The notes under the pieces: generated by a model | The model's input: the letters and a program-made list of their open reading frames with translations, nothing else | What the model was told of the DNA's origin: nothing | Database searches by the model: none | Program-made: the position numbers and the translations under genes | Source: Flaveria trinervia | Lineage: Eukaryota; Streptophyta; Magnoliopsida; Asterales; Asteraceae | Direction of reading: 5' to 3' | Length of the DNA stretch: 64,000 nt | Assembly (NCBI GenBank): GCA_025506515.1 | Contig: CM046451.1 | Span: 65,613,635 to 65,677,634, forward strand | Shown: one piece after another, positions 1-11,100 of the stretch | Layout: each line of letters begins with the position of its first letter | Numbering within the stretch: the first letter of the stretch is position 1

Positions 1-247
1 TAGATGTCTAAGGCCTGATTAAGTTAATCATCAACAAGGAATGATCATTCTGTGTCCTTGGATTTAACATGACATCTGTAACAAAAGGATAGATGATTAA
101 TTCACCTAATTCATATCAAGTAGGGTACTTGAAAGGGATGATGTTATTGAATGGCTATAAGTCATGCGTATTAAGGGTAGTAAACCGTTGTTAGGCGGTA
201 TTTACTGCTTGCATCAATCTTCTATGAATCTTGGGCAAGTGGGAGAT
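1..247 (+). other. 3' internal tail of copia-type element F, with polypurine tract
   Basis: No open reading frame is usable here. The stretch ends in the purine-rich run CAAGTGGGAGAT at about 235-246, directly before the TG of an LTR, which is where plus-strand priming occurs in LTR retrotransposons. The tail therefore belongs to an element on the + strand whose body lies left of the window. The lineage cannot be fixed from this piece. Confidence 0.7.
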
Positions 248-1370
248 TGTAGGATTCGATGTGCCCAAGACACTTAGAATATTGATGTGGTTAGTACGTT
301 ATGATCCAAGTCGGGTTATACCCAATAACAAGCTTAGCAAACACCAAATAATATTTATTGATGATATGATCATGCAATAAAATATTAACACCAATTTAGA
401 AAATGGGTTTTCTAAACAAGTTGCATATGACATGGAACAATTTATTAGGATATTTTGTTCAATGATATTATTTGTAATGTATTATTTTATTAGTTAGATG
501 ACATTACAAATTAATAATGGCTATATATGTTATACAATTAATTGGTTAGTTGTATACATTTTCTAAGAGGACCAAATTATAAGACCCACAACTTGTGTAT
601 TGTGTTAATAAAAAAAGGGGGGAACCCTTTTTCAAATGAGATTTTCGGCCCCCTCCCCTTGTTTCTATTGGACCACTTTTCTTGAAAAGACTAAACACAA
701 TTAAGGGGTCTTGAAAGAACTTGTTCCAGCCATTATCATTTCAATTGACATGCAACAAAAAAATCTCTCTTTTGCTCTCTCTCTTGTTCACGGAAATAAG
801 CAGCAGAAGATTGTTTTTTGAGCTTCATCTTGGTGTATCTCTACCTAGCAAGAGTGGTGTGTACAAGGCTTGGGATAAACACTTGAGGGTTCCTTTCTTG
901 GAACTTGGGGTCGATTCTATCTTCTAACATCATCAAAGTTGCTGCTCAAACTCACGGTTTTGGAAGCCTCAATTTGGCAGCTTACATTTGGTGTTTTGGA
1001 GTCCAAATCCAAGCAAGTGCGAAGGTAACTCAAAGCTTTGTGGGAGTCGACGTTAGAGGAAGTCCAACTTGGAAGCTTTGGCAACATTTCAGCCTTCAAA
1101 CTCCTTTCATTCATCAACATCTAACTGCTGGAAGGAGGTAGTTTTTGGCAGCCCTTTGAGGTTGCCATATTGTGTTATTATATGTACACATAGCTTGTCT
1201 ATTCACATAAGAATGATCCTCATGATTTGGGTTTGTTTTTCATAACAAATGAACATGTAGAAGATAAGATTTTCAGCTTTAAAATCGTTTTAAAAGCCAT
1301 ATATCCGCTGCGTTTTTTTCAGAATGTTTAAAATTTTAAACATGGATTTTGTGTTCTAGCAAACCCGTCA
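248..1370 (+). repeat. 3' LTR of element F
   Basis: It starts TGTAGGATTC right after the polypurine tract and ends near CCCGTCA. It is related to the inverted LTR at 1535-2480. The two share a nearly identical 33-base word (284-315 here) near the 5' end and an AAACCC-type 3' end, but are diverged in between. Short ORFs inside it (721-927, 905-1141) match nothing I recognise and I treat them as chance. A perfect 16-base palindrome, GTTTAAAATTTTAAAC, lies near the 3' end at about 1326-1341. The right boundary is uncertain by about 10 bases. Confidence 0.7.
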
Positions 1371-1534
1371 AATCTTTCAAGGTTTATACTAAAGCATGCA
1401 AGATTAAACCTTGAAACATAAGGGATTCATACATCCACAACAAAACAGCCCCAATGGGTTGAAAAAGTCCATGAAAACTAACTTCTCAGAACTTTGAGCA
1501 CATATTTCACATATACGGCTCTAGATGCCATTAT
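1371..1534 (-). other. Leader and primer-binding site of element G
   Basis: Read on the minus strand, the bases next to the LTR at 1535 are TGGCATCTAGAGCC (1517-1530), a degraded version of the initiator-tRNA-Met complement TGGTATCAGAGC. Untranslated leader follows down to about 1371, where the LTR of F begins. F has therefore inserted into the leader of G. No coding potential is seen. Confidence 0.55.
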
Positions 1535-2480
1535 TGGGTTTTGTACATATAAATCAAGCTAGTTTAACCGGTTAAACATGAAAAAATGCAGCGGAATATT
1601 GGTTTAACATATGCTTTGTAATCTGAAATTTTTAACCATTTTAAAGCACAAACAAAACCCAAGAATAAAGATCAATAATATATGTGAAGTAGTATGCTAT
1701 CAAACCAAGCAACAACCATACGGTGCACAAAGAAACAACCTTTCTTGCACAAGATGTTGAAGATGGAAGAAATGAAGAAGATGGTATTCTTGAATGTCCA
1801 GCCCCCAAGAGAGAAAGCCTTAAGATGTGATACCCACAAGCTCTTCAAACACATAGCTAATTAGGGAGCTTTACACCAAAACTCTATACCAAAGAACCTT
1901 CAAAGATCCAAAATTTCAGCCTTGTAGGAGGCTATAATCCAAAAATTTCCAGCCTTCTTGAGAGTATTCTTGCTTAAGTGTGTGTGACCAGCCTTCTTGA
2001 GAGTATTCTTGCTTAACTGTGTGTGAGAGAATGGTGTAATTGATGGAAGAGTGTTGTAGTATCTAATGAGTTGCAAAAGCCAAGACAAAAGGGGGAAGGC
2101 CAATGCCCAAGGGCGGCAAATCCATCAAATTAAAATGGGTTCCCCCCATTTTAATTTTATAAAAAATACACTCCTTTAAATACATAGTTTATACAATTAA
2201 AACCAATTTTAATTTTATAACATCAACACACTTTTATTTGTTATTATTTAACAAATTTAAATAACGAACAAATAATATCTCATGAGCAATTATCTATATA
2301 ATGTTGTTCTTTTACAAAAGCAAAGTTTAAGAAAACTAATTTTATAAATTGGTGTCAATATTTATTTGTATGATCTCATCGACAAATAAATTTAGCTTGT
2401 TATTGTGTATGACCCGACTTGGATCATAACGTATTAACCACATCAATCTTGTATGGGTCTTGGGCATACAAGATCCAACA
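1535..2480 (-). repeat. 5' LTR of element G, with an internal 39-bp duplication
   Basis: On the minus strand it starts TGTTGGATCTTG at 2480 and runs to about 1535, next to the primer site. It is a diverged relative of the LTR at 248-1370, in the opposite orientation. It holds two adjacent 39-bp direct repeats (1949-1987 and 1988-2026), both beginning CCAGCCTTCTTGAGAGTATT on the + strand. Short ORFs such as 1900-2103 come from this repeat and are not genes. At 2481 the sequence changes abruptly to gypsy pol. Confidence 0.75.
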
Positions 2481-4173
2481 AATAGTTCACGTAATGAGCA
2501 TACCATGGTGTAACAAAGGTAAATACAGCTAGTAGTTGCTCATGAGGAAACCTTTCATTTATTTCACTTACATCATCAATTTCTTCCACCGGGATCCGAG
2601 ACAAGTGATCCGCTACTACATTCTCACTCACTTTTTTGTCCCGGATCTCTTAATCGAACTCTTGTAACAACAACACCTGTCGAATTAAACGAGGCTTCGC
2701 GTCTTTTTACTCCATCATATACACACCACACTATGATCCTAATAGACAACCACCTTGCTCCCTCAATATACGAACAAAACTTATCCAAAGCATACACCAC
2801 CGCTAATAATTCCTTCTTGGTTGTAGTGTAATTCAGTTGCACTTCGGATAAAGTTTTGCTTGCATAGTAAATTACCACCGGCTTCTTATCAATTCATTGA
2901 CCTAAAACTGCACCAATTGTTGTGTCGCTTGCGTCACACATAATTTCAAATGGCTTTGACGAATCCGGAGTTGCAAAATAGGAGCTTTGACCAAATGTTC
3001 CTTCAAAATAGTAAATGCTTGCAAACATTCATTAGTAAAGTCAAATGGAACATCTTTTAACAACAAATTACATAAAGGTTTTGTGATTACACTAAAACCT
3101 TTGATGAAACGTCTATAAAATCCCACGTGTCCCAAAAATGACCTTACACCCTTAAAATTTTTTGATGGCGGCAAAGTGCTATTACCTGAATTTTTCCCTT
3201 ATCCACTTCCATCCCCCTTTTTGATATCACATGACTTAACACAATACCCTCTTGCACCATCAAATGATTCTTCTCCCAACTAAGCACTAAATTTTTCTCA
3301 ACACATCTTTTTAAAATTTTTATAATTCGTTGAGACAAGATTCAAAACTAGTGCCAAAAATTGAGAAATCATCCATAAACACTTCAAGAGACTCGCCAAC
3401 CATGTCCGAAAAGATACTCATCATACAATGTTGGAAAGTTGCTAGTGCATTACACAAGCCAAATGGCATCCGCCTAAAGGCAAAGATACCATATGGATAG
3501 GTGAAAGTGGTATTGTGTTGCTCATCCGGGTGTATTGCTATTTGATTGTAACCCGAATACCCGTCCAAAAAATAGTAATATTTTTGACCCGATAAATTTT
3601 CAATAATTTGGTCAATAAAAGGTAGCGGGAAATGGCCCTTAGAAGTGGCGGCATTCAATTTACGGTAATCAATACATACACGCCACCCGGTGACCGGTCG
3701 GGAGGCAATTTGACTACTCGAATGCCGGCCTTCTTAGGCACAACTTGGGTAGGACTTACCCAGCACTATCCGAAATCCGATAGATAATTCCTGCATCCAA
3801 CCATTTAATTACCTCTTTCTTTACTACCTCCCTTAGATTCGGATTTTATCGCCTTGAGCTTTCCGCGTTGTTTTGCATCTTCGATGGTGATTATCTTGTG
3901 CATGACGATTGTTGGACTAATTCTTTTGTGATCGGAAATCGTCCATCCAATAGATCCTTTGTTCTCCTTTAAAACCTCTAATAAGGCTTGTTCTTGCGCC
4001 ATATCCAAATTAGAGGCAATAATGACTGGTAGTGTGTGATTATCCCCTAGAAAGGCATACTTCAAATGGCTTGCCAACTTCTTGAGCTCCAACTTTGGTG
4101 GTTCTTCTAGTGATGGTTTAGTACCCGAGCTTATTCCACCTGCAAGCCTACAAATTGGTCAGTCCAGGCGGTC
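2481..4173 (-). pseudogene. Athila gypsy reverse transcriptase-RNase H fragment
   Basis: This is a broken pol region read from 4173 down. 4092-3805 encodes the pre-RT segment (HLKYAFLGDNHTLPVI). 3658-3320 encodes RT palm motifs: YYYFLDGYSGYNQIA, RMPFGLCNA and the catalytic FMDDF box. 3174-2902 and 2878-2624 give the RT connection and RNase H (CDASDTTIGAVLG and TTKKELLAVVYALDKF). 2631-2443 gives SENVVADHLSRIP, the end of the gypsy RNase H. At least four frameshifts or stops separate these segments, so no enzyme can be made. Integrase is absent because element G starts at 2480. Confidence 0.9.
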
Positions 4174-4178
4174 GACCT

Positions 4179-4916
4179 TGTTAGGATGGTGTATTGAACG
4201 AAATACTAAGAGAAATACATGTATACCGAATCAAATAGTGTGGAATCCTATTTGATTGGCGATCCAATCAGTGAGAACGCATGTAGAAACTATTATGGAT
4301 TGAGTCTAAACATTAAGAACGATTGGTAATCGATCTATTGCGATTTGTGAACTTGGAACAGGTTCTTAGAGGACTCTGGACGGCTAGGGTACGATTTAGT
4401 ACGTAGGTTTTTGAAGTGCTTTCTTTTTCCATGATTTAAGTGGTATTTAAAGGTTAGGGTTTCTCATTCAGGCGATTAAACCATTAGCATGGTTTAGTCG
4501 TGTGATTGAGTCATGCGGTTGATTCATTCGCACGACTGAGTGTTCAGTCGTGCAAATGAGCCAATCTCATGTTACAATCCTACGACTGATCCGGTCTCCT
4601 AGTTCAGTCGTGCGACTGGTTCATTAACATGATGTTGTTCATGCGTATGGTCCATTAGCAAGGGCCATTCGCATGAGAACTTCACATGATTAAGTTTAAC
4701 CATGTTTCTCAATCATTATTAACTAAGAACTATGTAAACAACCACAAACCTATATATTTAGTTCAATAGGTGTTATTACATAATAAGCAATGAAATATTC
4801 AACATTATAAGCACAACCACACATCTTATTTCATTAAGTACCCATTCTATTACATATATGTAAGACAATAAAGACATTTTACATTAAGCTCAGAAACTAG
4901 GTACAATGTATCTACA
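4179..4916 (-). repeat. 3' LTR of A1
   Basis: 738 bp, bounded by TGTTAG and TCTACA on the + strand. It is homologous along its whole length to 14885-15622. Its central part (about 4470-4680) is an array of short inverted repeats. The clearest is CAGTCG-TG-CGACTG at 4605-4618. Related CGTGCGAYTGA words recur about every 15-35 bases. Confidence 0.95.
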
Positions 4917-4927
4917 AACTCCCCCTT
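4917..4927 (-). other. Polypurine tract of A1
   Basis: On the minus strand it reads AAGGGGGAGTT, directly before the TGTAGA start of the 3' LTR. It is the expected plus-strand primer of SIRE-like copia elements. Confidence 0.85.
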
Positions 4928-4989
4928 GGACCTAGTTTCATCTACTGTCTTACATTCATCGTAAGCTCCTCATACTCCTTATACTTCTC

Positions 4990-6155
4990 CTCTCTTCCGA
5001 CTCCTGTATGTATTTCAAGAGCAAAGCAGAGCTGTATCACATTCTAGAATTGGAGAGCTTGTATAATGTCGTGCGAGTCATAGAACAGTGGCCACTTGTA
5101 TAAGGTGTAAACATCATCAACCGACAAGTTAGTGAGCCATATAGGGTCAAACACCCTGATAGTTTCCATACTACCATTTCTGTTCAACGTTATGACCGTC
5201 GGGCCTGTTCTCCAATCATAGTACCACCACTGAAGTGTGGAGTGAAGTCCTGTGGCATTTCCCCTAGAGGGATTCTAGACATCATGCGCGAGGATTCCAC
5301 TTCAGCACTACTTTAGGCTTCCCAGTTATGGCATCAACTTCAGATCTTCTAATATACCTCGTTCGTTGTTGAGACTTGAAGTTGACCGACTAGGTGTGGT
5401 ACTCTCTCTTTAAAGCTGCTTCAAACCAGCCAAACATCTTACGAGTGTCAGCATATAGCAACTTCAATTTTGCTAGGTGGTTAAGCTAAAAACCGGAAGA
5501 GTCTTCAGATCGTGTGGGAATGTGAAGTACTCGATCCCCTTCTCTCTTCTAACAGCATAAACGTAACGATCTTCAAAATAGGCCCACGCTATAATTTTGC
5601 CTAACATGTTGTGATTCTACTTCACTTTATAGAGTTTCGTGTAGACATTTGACTTTGGAGCACTGCGTTGGGCTCTAATTTCTACAAAACATGCAGCCCA
5701 TTCAGCCTTTCTTATATTGACATCGGCTTCTAAGGCTTGGGCTTGGTCGTCCTTCTTCTCCGACTCTTGCTCCATCTTTTCTAGAGTTTCAAAAGTATCA
5801 CTAACAAGGGAGTCACCCAGATGGGGACTACATTTCCCTCCTTGTCAGCATACTCTAGATACTGTTGTGTAGTGATGTCTTCAATTTCGATTTCATCGAC
5901 ATCGTTAAGCTCAACATCACTGTCTATGTCCACCGTAGGAGCATCCTTCACGATCTCATCGGGATTAAGTCTGAACATCTCAACAAGTTGCTCATCAGTA
6001 AGGTTGTGGATTATTTCTCCTTCTTCAGGAGTGTAACTCACAGACCTCCTGACTATCCCTTGCACATCAAGTATCTTGGTTAGGGCTGAATCTCGTGATT
6101 TAGGGCTCAAATCAACAGAGTTTATGTTAGATTGCACCGTATTATACCTGTACAA
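4990..6155 (-). pseudogene. Third ORF of A1, after pol; function unknown
   Basis: The reading frame opens at an ATG at 6155 and runs 124 codons to 5781. It is acidic (DIDSDVELNDVDEIEIEDIT). After a frameshift, related coding sequence goes on to about 4990, including MLGKIIAWAYFEDRYVYAV at about 5550-5610 and an ITGKPKVVLKW segment further on. Several in-frame stops interrupt it. It is not gag or pol. Copia elements with an ORF in this position are known (SIRE env-like ORF), but I see no signal peptide or membrane segment that would justify calling this an envelope. I recall similar proteins from Asteraceae copia elements. It differs from the third ORFs of families C and D here. Confidence 0.6.
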
Positions 6156-6284
6156 TCAACAGAGATCGTCAGAACATCACAAGATGAATTAATTTGGGTT
6201 TGAAGAAATTTCGGCAGAGTAACGGCACTTTATACGATTTTAGGGCGAATGGGGGTGATGAGTTTATGCGATCGACTATGGCCC

Positions 6285-6575
6285 TATTTATACTGAATCT
6301 ATTTTCAATCGGGCGACTTGACCCATTCGCTCTATTCATTTGGATGATTGGACCTCAGTCGTGCGATTGATTCAATCGATCACATTCAGTTGGCGACTGG
6401 GTTCAGTCGGGCGACTGACTCATTCAGTCAACTCCATTCCGGCGACTGGGTCAATCTTGTAAGCCATTCATGTGAATGGTTCATACTCATGCTCCATTCG
6501 GTTGTATAGGGCATAAGTATGGTCCAATCGTATGATTGGTCCATACTCATGGTCTAGTCATGAGAATGGATCATA
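6285..6575 (-). promoter_or_regulatory. Inverted-repeat array plus TATA-like box upstream of the A1 third ORF
   Basis: On the minus strand a block of CAGTCG/CGACTG-type words (about 6300-6575) is followed by TATAAATA at 6292-6285 and then by the third-ORF ATG at 6155, about 130 bp on. The same word family fills the U3 part of the A LTR, where it also lies just before TATAAATA (15157-15150). The arrangement suggests an internal promoter. Transcription is inferred, not shown. Confidence 0.5.
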
Positions 6576-6639
6576 CTCATGATTTTGGCTTTTTGACCAT
6601 TTGACAATTTACACCCTTTAACTATTGATTAAACATTTG

Positions 6640-6790
6640 AGCATTCGATCATCTCAAACATGATCCTTTTAACGTTGAAAACTTTTGATCACCTCAGATG
6701 TGATCCTTTTAAAACAATTTGTCACCTCAGACGTGACTCATTTTACATTTCAAAACATACGTGGTCACCTCAGATGTGACCCTTTTAAGT
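6640..6790. repeat. Four copies of a second inverted-repeat word in A1
   Basis: Four copies, about 35-45 bases apart, of a unit like GGTCACCTCAGATGTGACCC followed by TTTTAA. The last is the cleanest: arms GGTCAC (6763-6768) and GTGACC (6776-6781) with a 7-base loop. The others are diverged. They lie upstream of the third ORF beyond the first array. Their role is unknown. Confidence 0.7.
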
Positions 6791-8170
6791 GATTACATTT
6801 CACATTAAATTCCACGCCATAGTCTGACAGATACAACTAAATGACTAAAAAAATTTAAACAAGCAAAATTAACTAAGAGAACTAAAATGTTTTGTGTTTT
6901 TGTGTTGAGTGGAAATCCCAAGATAGAAATCTACCAGATTTATTTCTAGAATAGGCAGCTTCAAGTTATTTTGACCATAAGTGAATGATTCATTATGAAA
7001 TCGTACAGGTAATCAATTCATTCACGACGTGTTTCCAAAATCATTTGATGCTTGATTCTTGTTTTCATCGAGGATCATTTAGCAATTTTAGAAAATCATA
7101 TTGGTACTCCAAGATGCAAATGTTGATTTGGATATTCAAGAATTGCAGTCACAATGATTGTCAGTATACGTGCCCACTTAAATCCATACATAGACTTTTG
7201 ACACACATGGTGATATATTAGACTTTATTATTTCAACCAACATTTGTGCAGCCCACGCTTATATGGTAATCAACATTCCTCAGGAGATTTTTGAGCGGTC
7301 TACGGGTATTTTGACAAGAAGAGTCTATTCTTAGAGCTTTCAAAGAGAAGCCAATCCTCAGGTTAGTGCCATCGCACAACAGAGAGGCGGCAAACAACAA
7401 TGAACTCTAGAATAGCTACGTTATGCTTATCCTCACGTTAGTGCTATCGCACAGCAGAGAGGCACATAACCTATCTTCTTGTTAGAGCATAAAAATTTTC
7501 TTTTAAACATAACGCACCAACAACTTAAGTTATCAGCATGATTGCGTTTATTTTTCATTTTTTTTGTGCTTTGCTCTTTTAGTGGTCATCTGCACACATT
7601 TGTGGCATTTATTTGCTCGTCACCCCTTATTGGAAATAATTGATTGTGTTAACCAGTGATAAGATGGGAACCCACAGTCTAGTGAACAGTTTAGTTTAAA
7701 TTGAGTTCACCAATAAGGTCTAATAATCTATTGTGTTGGATCTATAAACACATCATGTAGTGGTCTAACAATCTCTAGATCTACTTTCTTTGCCTTACCT
7801 TCGTAGTAGCCAGTGTACTATCATTTTTTCCTTTTATATTGCACAGACTCCTCTAACTTATACTTTGAATTTTGCATGTAATTAAATTTATCTTTTAAAG
7901 TCCCAACTATTTGTTTCTATGTACTATCATTTTCCATAGTCTTTGAATCGATATCTCAAAAACGATCTCATTTCAATCAGCTTGCCTGTCCTCCTCCCTC
8001 GTTTTTTTAATTACCGACTTAACCTATTCTCACCCTTAAATTCTAAAACCGTAAAAGAATTGCGATTTTTGGATTTAATAGACGAAGAAATAACAACAAT
8101 AAATTAATTAAAGAAAATAAACTAGAATTAAAGAAAATAAAAGAAAAATTGACTTTACGCGTCGTACTAA
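6791..8170 (-). other. Non-coding stretch between RNase H and third-ORF promoter of A1
   Basis: About 1.4 kb with no supported coding sequence. The only structure I see is a pair of 35-base direct repeats (7354-7388 and 7429-7463) that differ at three bases and share TTAGTGC.ATCGCACA.CAGAGAGGC. The open frame at 6985-7221 has no recognisable motif and lies on the opposite strand. Confidence 0.5.
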
Positions 8171-9830
8171 GCATGGTCATCTTCTTGAATTACCTCACTT
8201 TTCTTTTTAACACTATTGACCTCTAACAAATATAGAAAACATGGTTTATCAAAAGCTTTTGTATAGAGGTTAGCGCGTTGATAATCCATATTTATTTTAA
8301 TGACATCAATTAGATTCTATTCAAAGCAATCACGTATAAAGTGATATTTTATGCCGATGTGTTTGGTCTTAGAATGTTGGACATGATTTTTAGTAACGGC
8401 TATTGTAGCAGAATTATCAAAAAAGATAGGGGTGTTAGAAAAATGAAACCCTAGTCCCGCATCTATTGTTGAATCCAGATGATTTGAGAACAGCATCTTG
8501 CCGCAGCAACATATTCACAAGTTGACAACGCAACTGATGTCTGCTTCTTACACTGCCATGTGACTAATCTTCTCCTAATGAATTGACAACCTGCTGATGT
8601 AGATTTTTAATTAATCTTGCAGCCATCATAATCTGAATCGCTGTACGCGGTAAGGTCAAAGTCCTCATCATGAGGATACCACAATCCAAGTGTGGGTGTA
8701 CCCTTCACATAATGAAATATCCTTTTGACCCCAGTAAGATGGTTAACCTTTGGTTTTGCCTGATATCTTGAAAAAGACATGTTGCATACATAATATCAGG
8801 TCTTGAGGTAGTAAGGTACATGAGGGATCCAATCATTCCTCTGTACACGGTGGCATCAACCAGATCACCATTCTCGTCGGGTGGTACATCATGGTTTGTA
8901 GCAAGTGGGGTCCGAGATGCAAAAGCATTCTCCATGTCAAACCGACGGAGAATATCTCCTACATACTTAGTCTGATGTAGAAAAATTCCCTTTGGGGTTT
9001 GATCCATCTGTAGCCCGAGAAAGAACTTCACTTCTCCCATGACACTCATTTCAAATTCGGCGTTCATCACTGCTTCAAATTCTTTACATAATTCTTCGTT
9101 CTTGGAACTAAAGATTATGTAATCAACGTAAATCTGAACTAGCAGCAGATCACCATCCTTTTCTTTTATGAAAAATGTGCAGTCAATTACACCTCTGCAA
9201 AATCCATGTTTCATCAGGTGAGTTGAGAGTTTTTCATACCAAGCTCTCGGGGCTTGGTGAAGCCCATAGAGAGCCTTATCAAGTTTGTAAACTCTGTCCC
9301 GATGATTGGATCCTCAAATCCTTCGGGTTGACTTACATACACTGTTTCTTGTATTTCACCATGAAAAATGCAATCTTTACATCCAACTGATAGACTTTAA
9401 TCTTCATGTAAGAAGCATAGGCTAGGAAGATACGGATGGCTTCCATTCTTGCCACAGTGCAAATACCTCATTGTAATCTATTCCTCGACCTGTCAAAATC
9501 CTTGAACTACAAGTCGAGCCTTGTTCCTGATGATGACACCTTGGTCATCTTTCTTACACTTCAAGACCCATTTGGTACCAATGACTTTAGCACCTTTAGG
9601 TCTATCTACGAGAGTCCATACACCTAACTTCTTGAACTGAAGATGTTCTTCTTGCATGGCACTCACCCATGCCTCATCATGTAGGGCTTCACTAACATAT
9701 TTAGGCTTGAACCGAGACACAAAACAACTATTAGCACCATCGTGAATGTACCCTTTCTCCATTACTAAGGCATAATCAGCTGAATACAACTGATTTCTTG
9801 TCTGAACACCTGATCTTACATCCCCAATGA
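8171..9830 (-). pseudogene. Copia reverse transcriptase-RNase H of A1 (broken)
   Basis: 9789-9493 encodes the RT start (EAWVSAMQEEHLQFKK, GTKWVLKCK, NKARLVVQGF). The segment between 9490 and 9215 is in several frames. 9214-8705 encodes the palm and thumb: the catalytic box reads QIYVDYIIF, so the second Asp of YVDD is a Tyr (codon at 9119-9121). It is followed by FFLGLQMDQT and MIGSLMYLTTSRPDIMYAT. RNase H (8700-8171) is scrambled by stops and recognisable only in patches. With the catalytic Asp missing and many frameshifts, no activity is possible. Confidence 0.88.
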
Positions 9831-10101
9831 CATTGTCCAGAGGATGATAGACATTTAGGCGTGATCCAGGAGTGGTGGGAACAACTACCTTAGAATCAAG
9901 ATTATGAACATTTGGTTCTATATCTGAGGCAGAAGGAGTGTGAGGTTCCGAAGACTCAAAGGCATCAATGTCAGATGCTTGTGGACTTGCAGAAATGGGA
10001 ACTTGCTCCTCCTAATTGTTCTGATTATCTTCCACTGCTTCATCACCAGAGGAGGAGTTACTAGCTTCAAGTGCTACCCCTGAATGGTTACTCGATTCAA
10101 C

Positions 10102-11100
10102 TTATGAACTAGATGAAGTGGAATCTTGTGATGGTGTGTTTAGAACATCATACATCATTTTGGCTCCTAACTCATAGTTTGATGAAGATAGAGGTATGTT
10201 GAAGGACTTGAAGAATCCATCATAGTCGAAAAAGAATGCGGGTCCTTTTCCAGCAGGAGGGGTGGTGTATTTCTGAACATCGATGTTACACCACACCTCT
10301 ACTTGACCCGTTGAGTTGTTGTAAACTCTCTTATTTGGTATGTTGTATCCTAGAAAGATGCCCTCTTCAGCCTTCTTGCTAAACTTCCCATCCTGAGTTT
10401 TATTTAGCAATGTGCATGGCACTCCAAACGGTTTGAGATAGTCTAGATTAGGTTTACATTGTTGAAGTAACTTGTAACACGTCTTGCCATAACGTTAACT
10501 ACCAAAACCCGATTAAAGTGTAACACGCATTAGCAACTGCGTCATTCCAAAATTGGACAGCCTGTTTCGAGTCTGCCAGCATCGTGCCTGCTATCTCTAT
10601 TAAGATGTGGTTCTTTCTCTTAGCACCCCGTTCATCTAAGGAGTGTAGACGGAAGTGAACTCATGCAAAATTCCCTTTTCTTTGTAGAAATCCTCCATCC
10701 ATTGGATCTTGAACTCTGTTCTGTTGTCTGGCATACTTCTCTTACCTTCAGCTTGTAGAGAGACTCCAGTGTAGTTACCAATTCTTTGAATGACTCAAAT
10801 GTTCTGATTTTGATTTCAGAAACATCACCCAAGAGAATCTTGAGTAGTCATCTGTAGCTACATAGCAGTACAAGTCGCCTGCGATGCTTCTTGTACTGAC
10901 TGGACCAAACAGATCCGTGTGGAGAAGCTCAAGAGGCAGTTCTGTAGAATTAACTTTCTTTGCCTTATGAGCCTTATTTGTCTGTTTACCTTTCTTGCAG
11001 CCGACACAAAAATCCAGGAGTTGGAAGTTTTTGATGTTTACTCCCCTCACTAGATCATTCTGGATCAAGTGATTCATCTTCGTGGATTGATGTGTCCCAT
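10102..11100 (-). pseudogene. Copia integrase of A1 (broken)
   Basis: The N-terminal zinc domain is seen as WHRRMGH (end of the 11265-11074 frame) and FCVGCKKGK (about 11000). The first catalytic Asp is in LLHTDLFGPV, followed by YVATDDYSRFSWVMFL. The second lies in a PDNRTEF segment (about 10730), where the usual DNGTEF has Arg for Gly. The catalytic Glu region (NGV.ER, about 10640) is frameshifted. 10422-10102 encodes the C-terminal part (EEGIFLGYNIPNKRVYN). Several stops and frame changes make it a pseudogene. The stretch 9831-10101 is the serine-rich linker to RT. Confidence 0.85.

Noticed and set aside
721..1141. Two overlapping + strand open frames (68 and 78 codons) that look like a small gene.
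   Set aside because: They lie wholly inside the LTR of F, show no motif, and the counterpart LTR at 1535-2480 does not keep the frames.
1326..1341. Perfect 16-base palindrome GTTTAAAATTTTAAAC as a recombination or replication site.
   Set aside because: It is pure AT-rich symmetry with GTT/AAC ends near the LTR end. Nothing else supports a function.
2481..4173. A pararetrovirus (Caulimoviridae) origin for the RT fragment.
   Set aside because: The RMPFGLCNA, FMDDF and VVADHLSRIP motifs, together with Athila-type gag and primer site in the same split element, place it in Ty3/gypsy.
6985..7221. 78-codon + strand frame in the A1 gap.
   Set aside because: It is antisense to the element, without motif or upstream promoter, and the surrounding sequence is non-coding.
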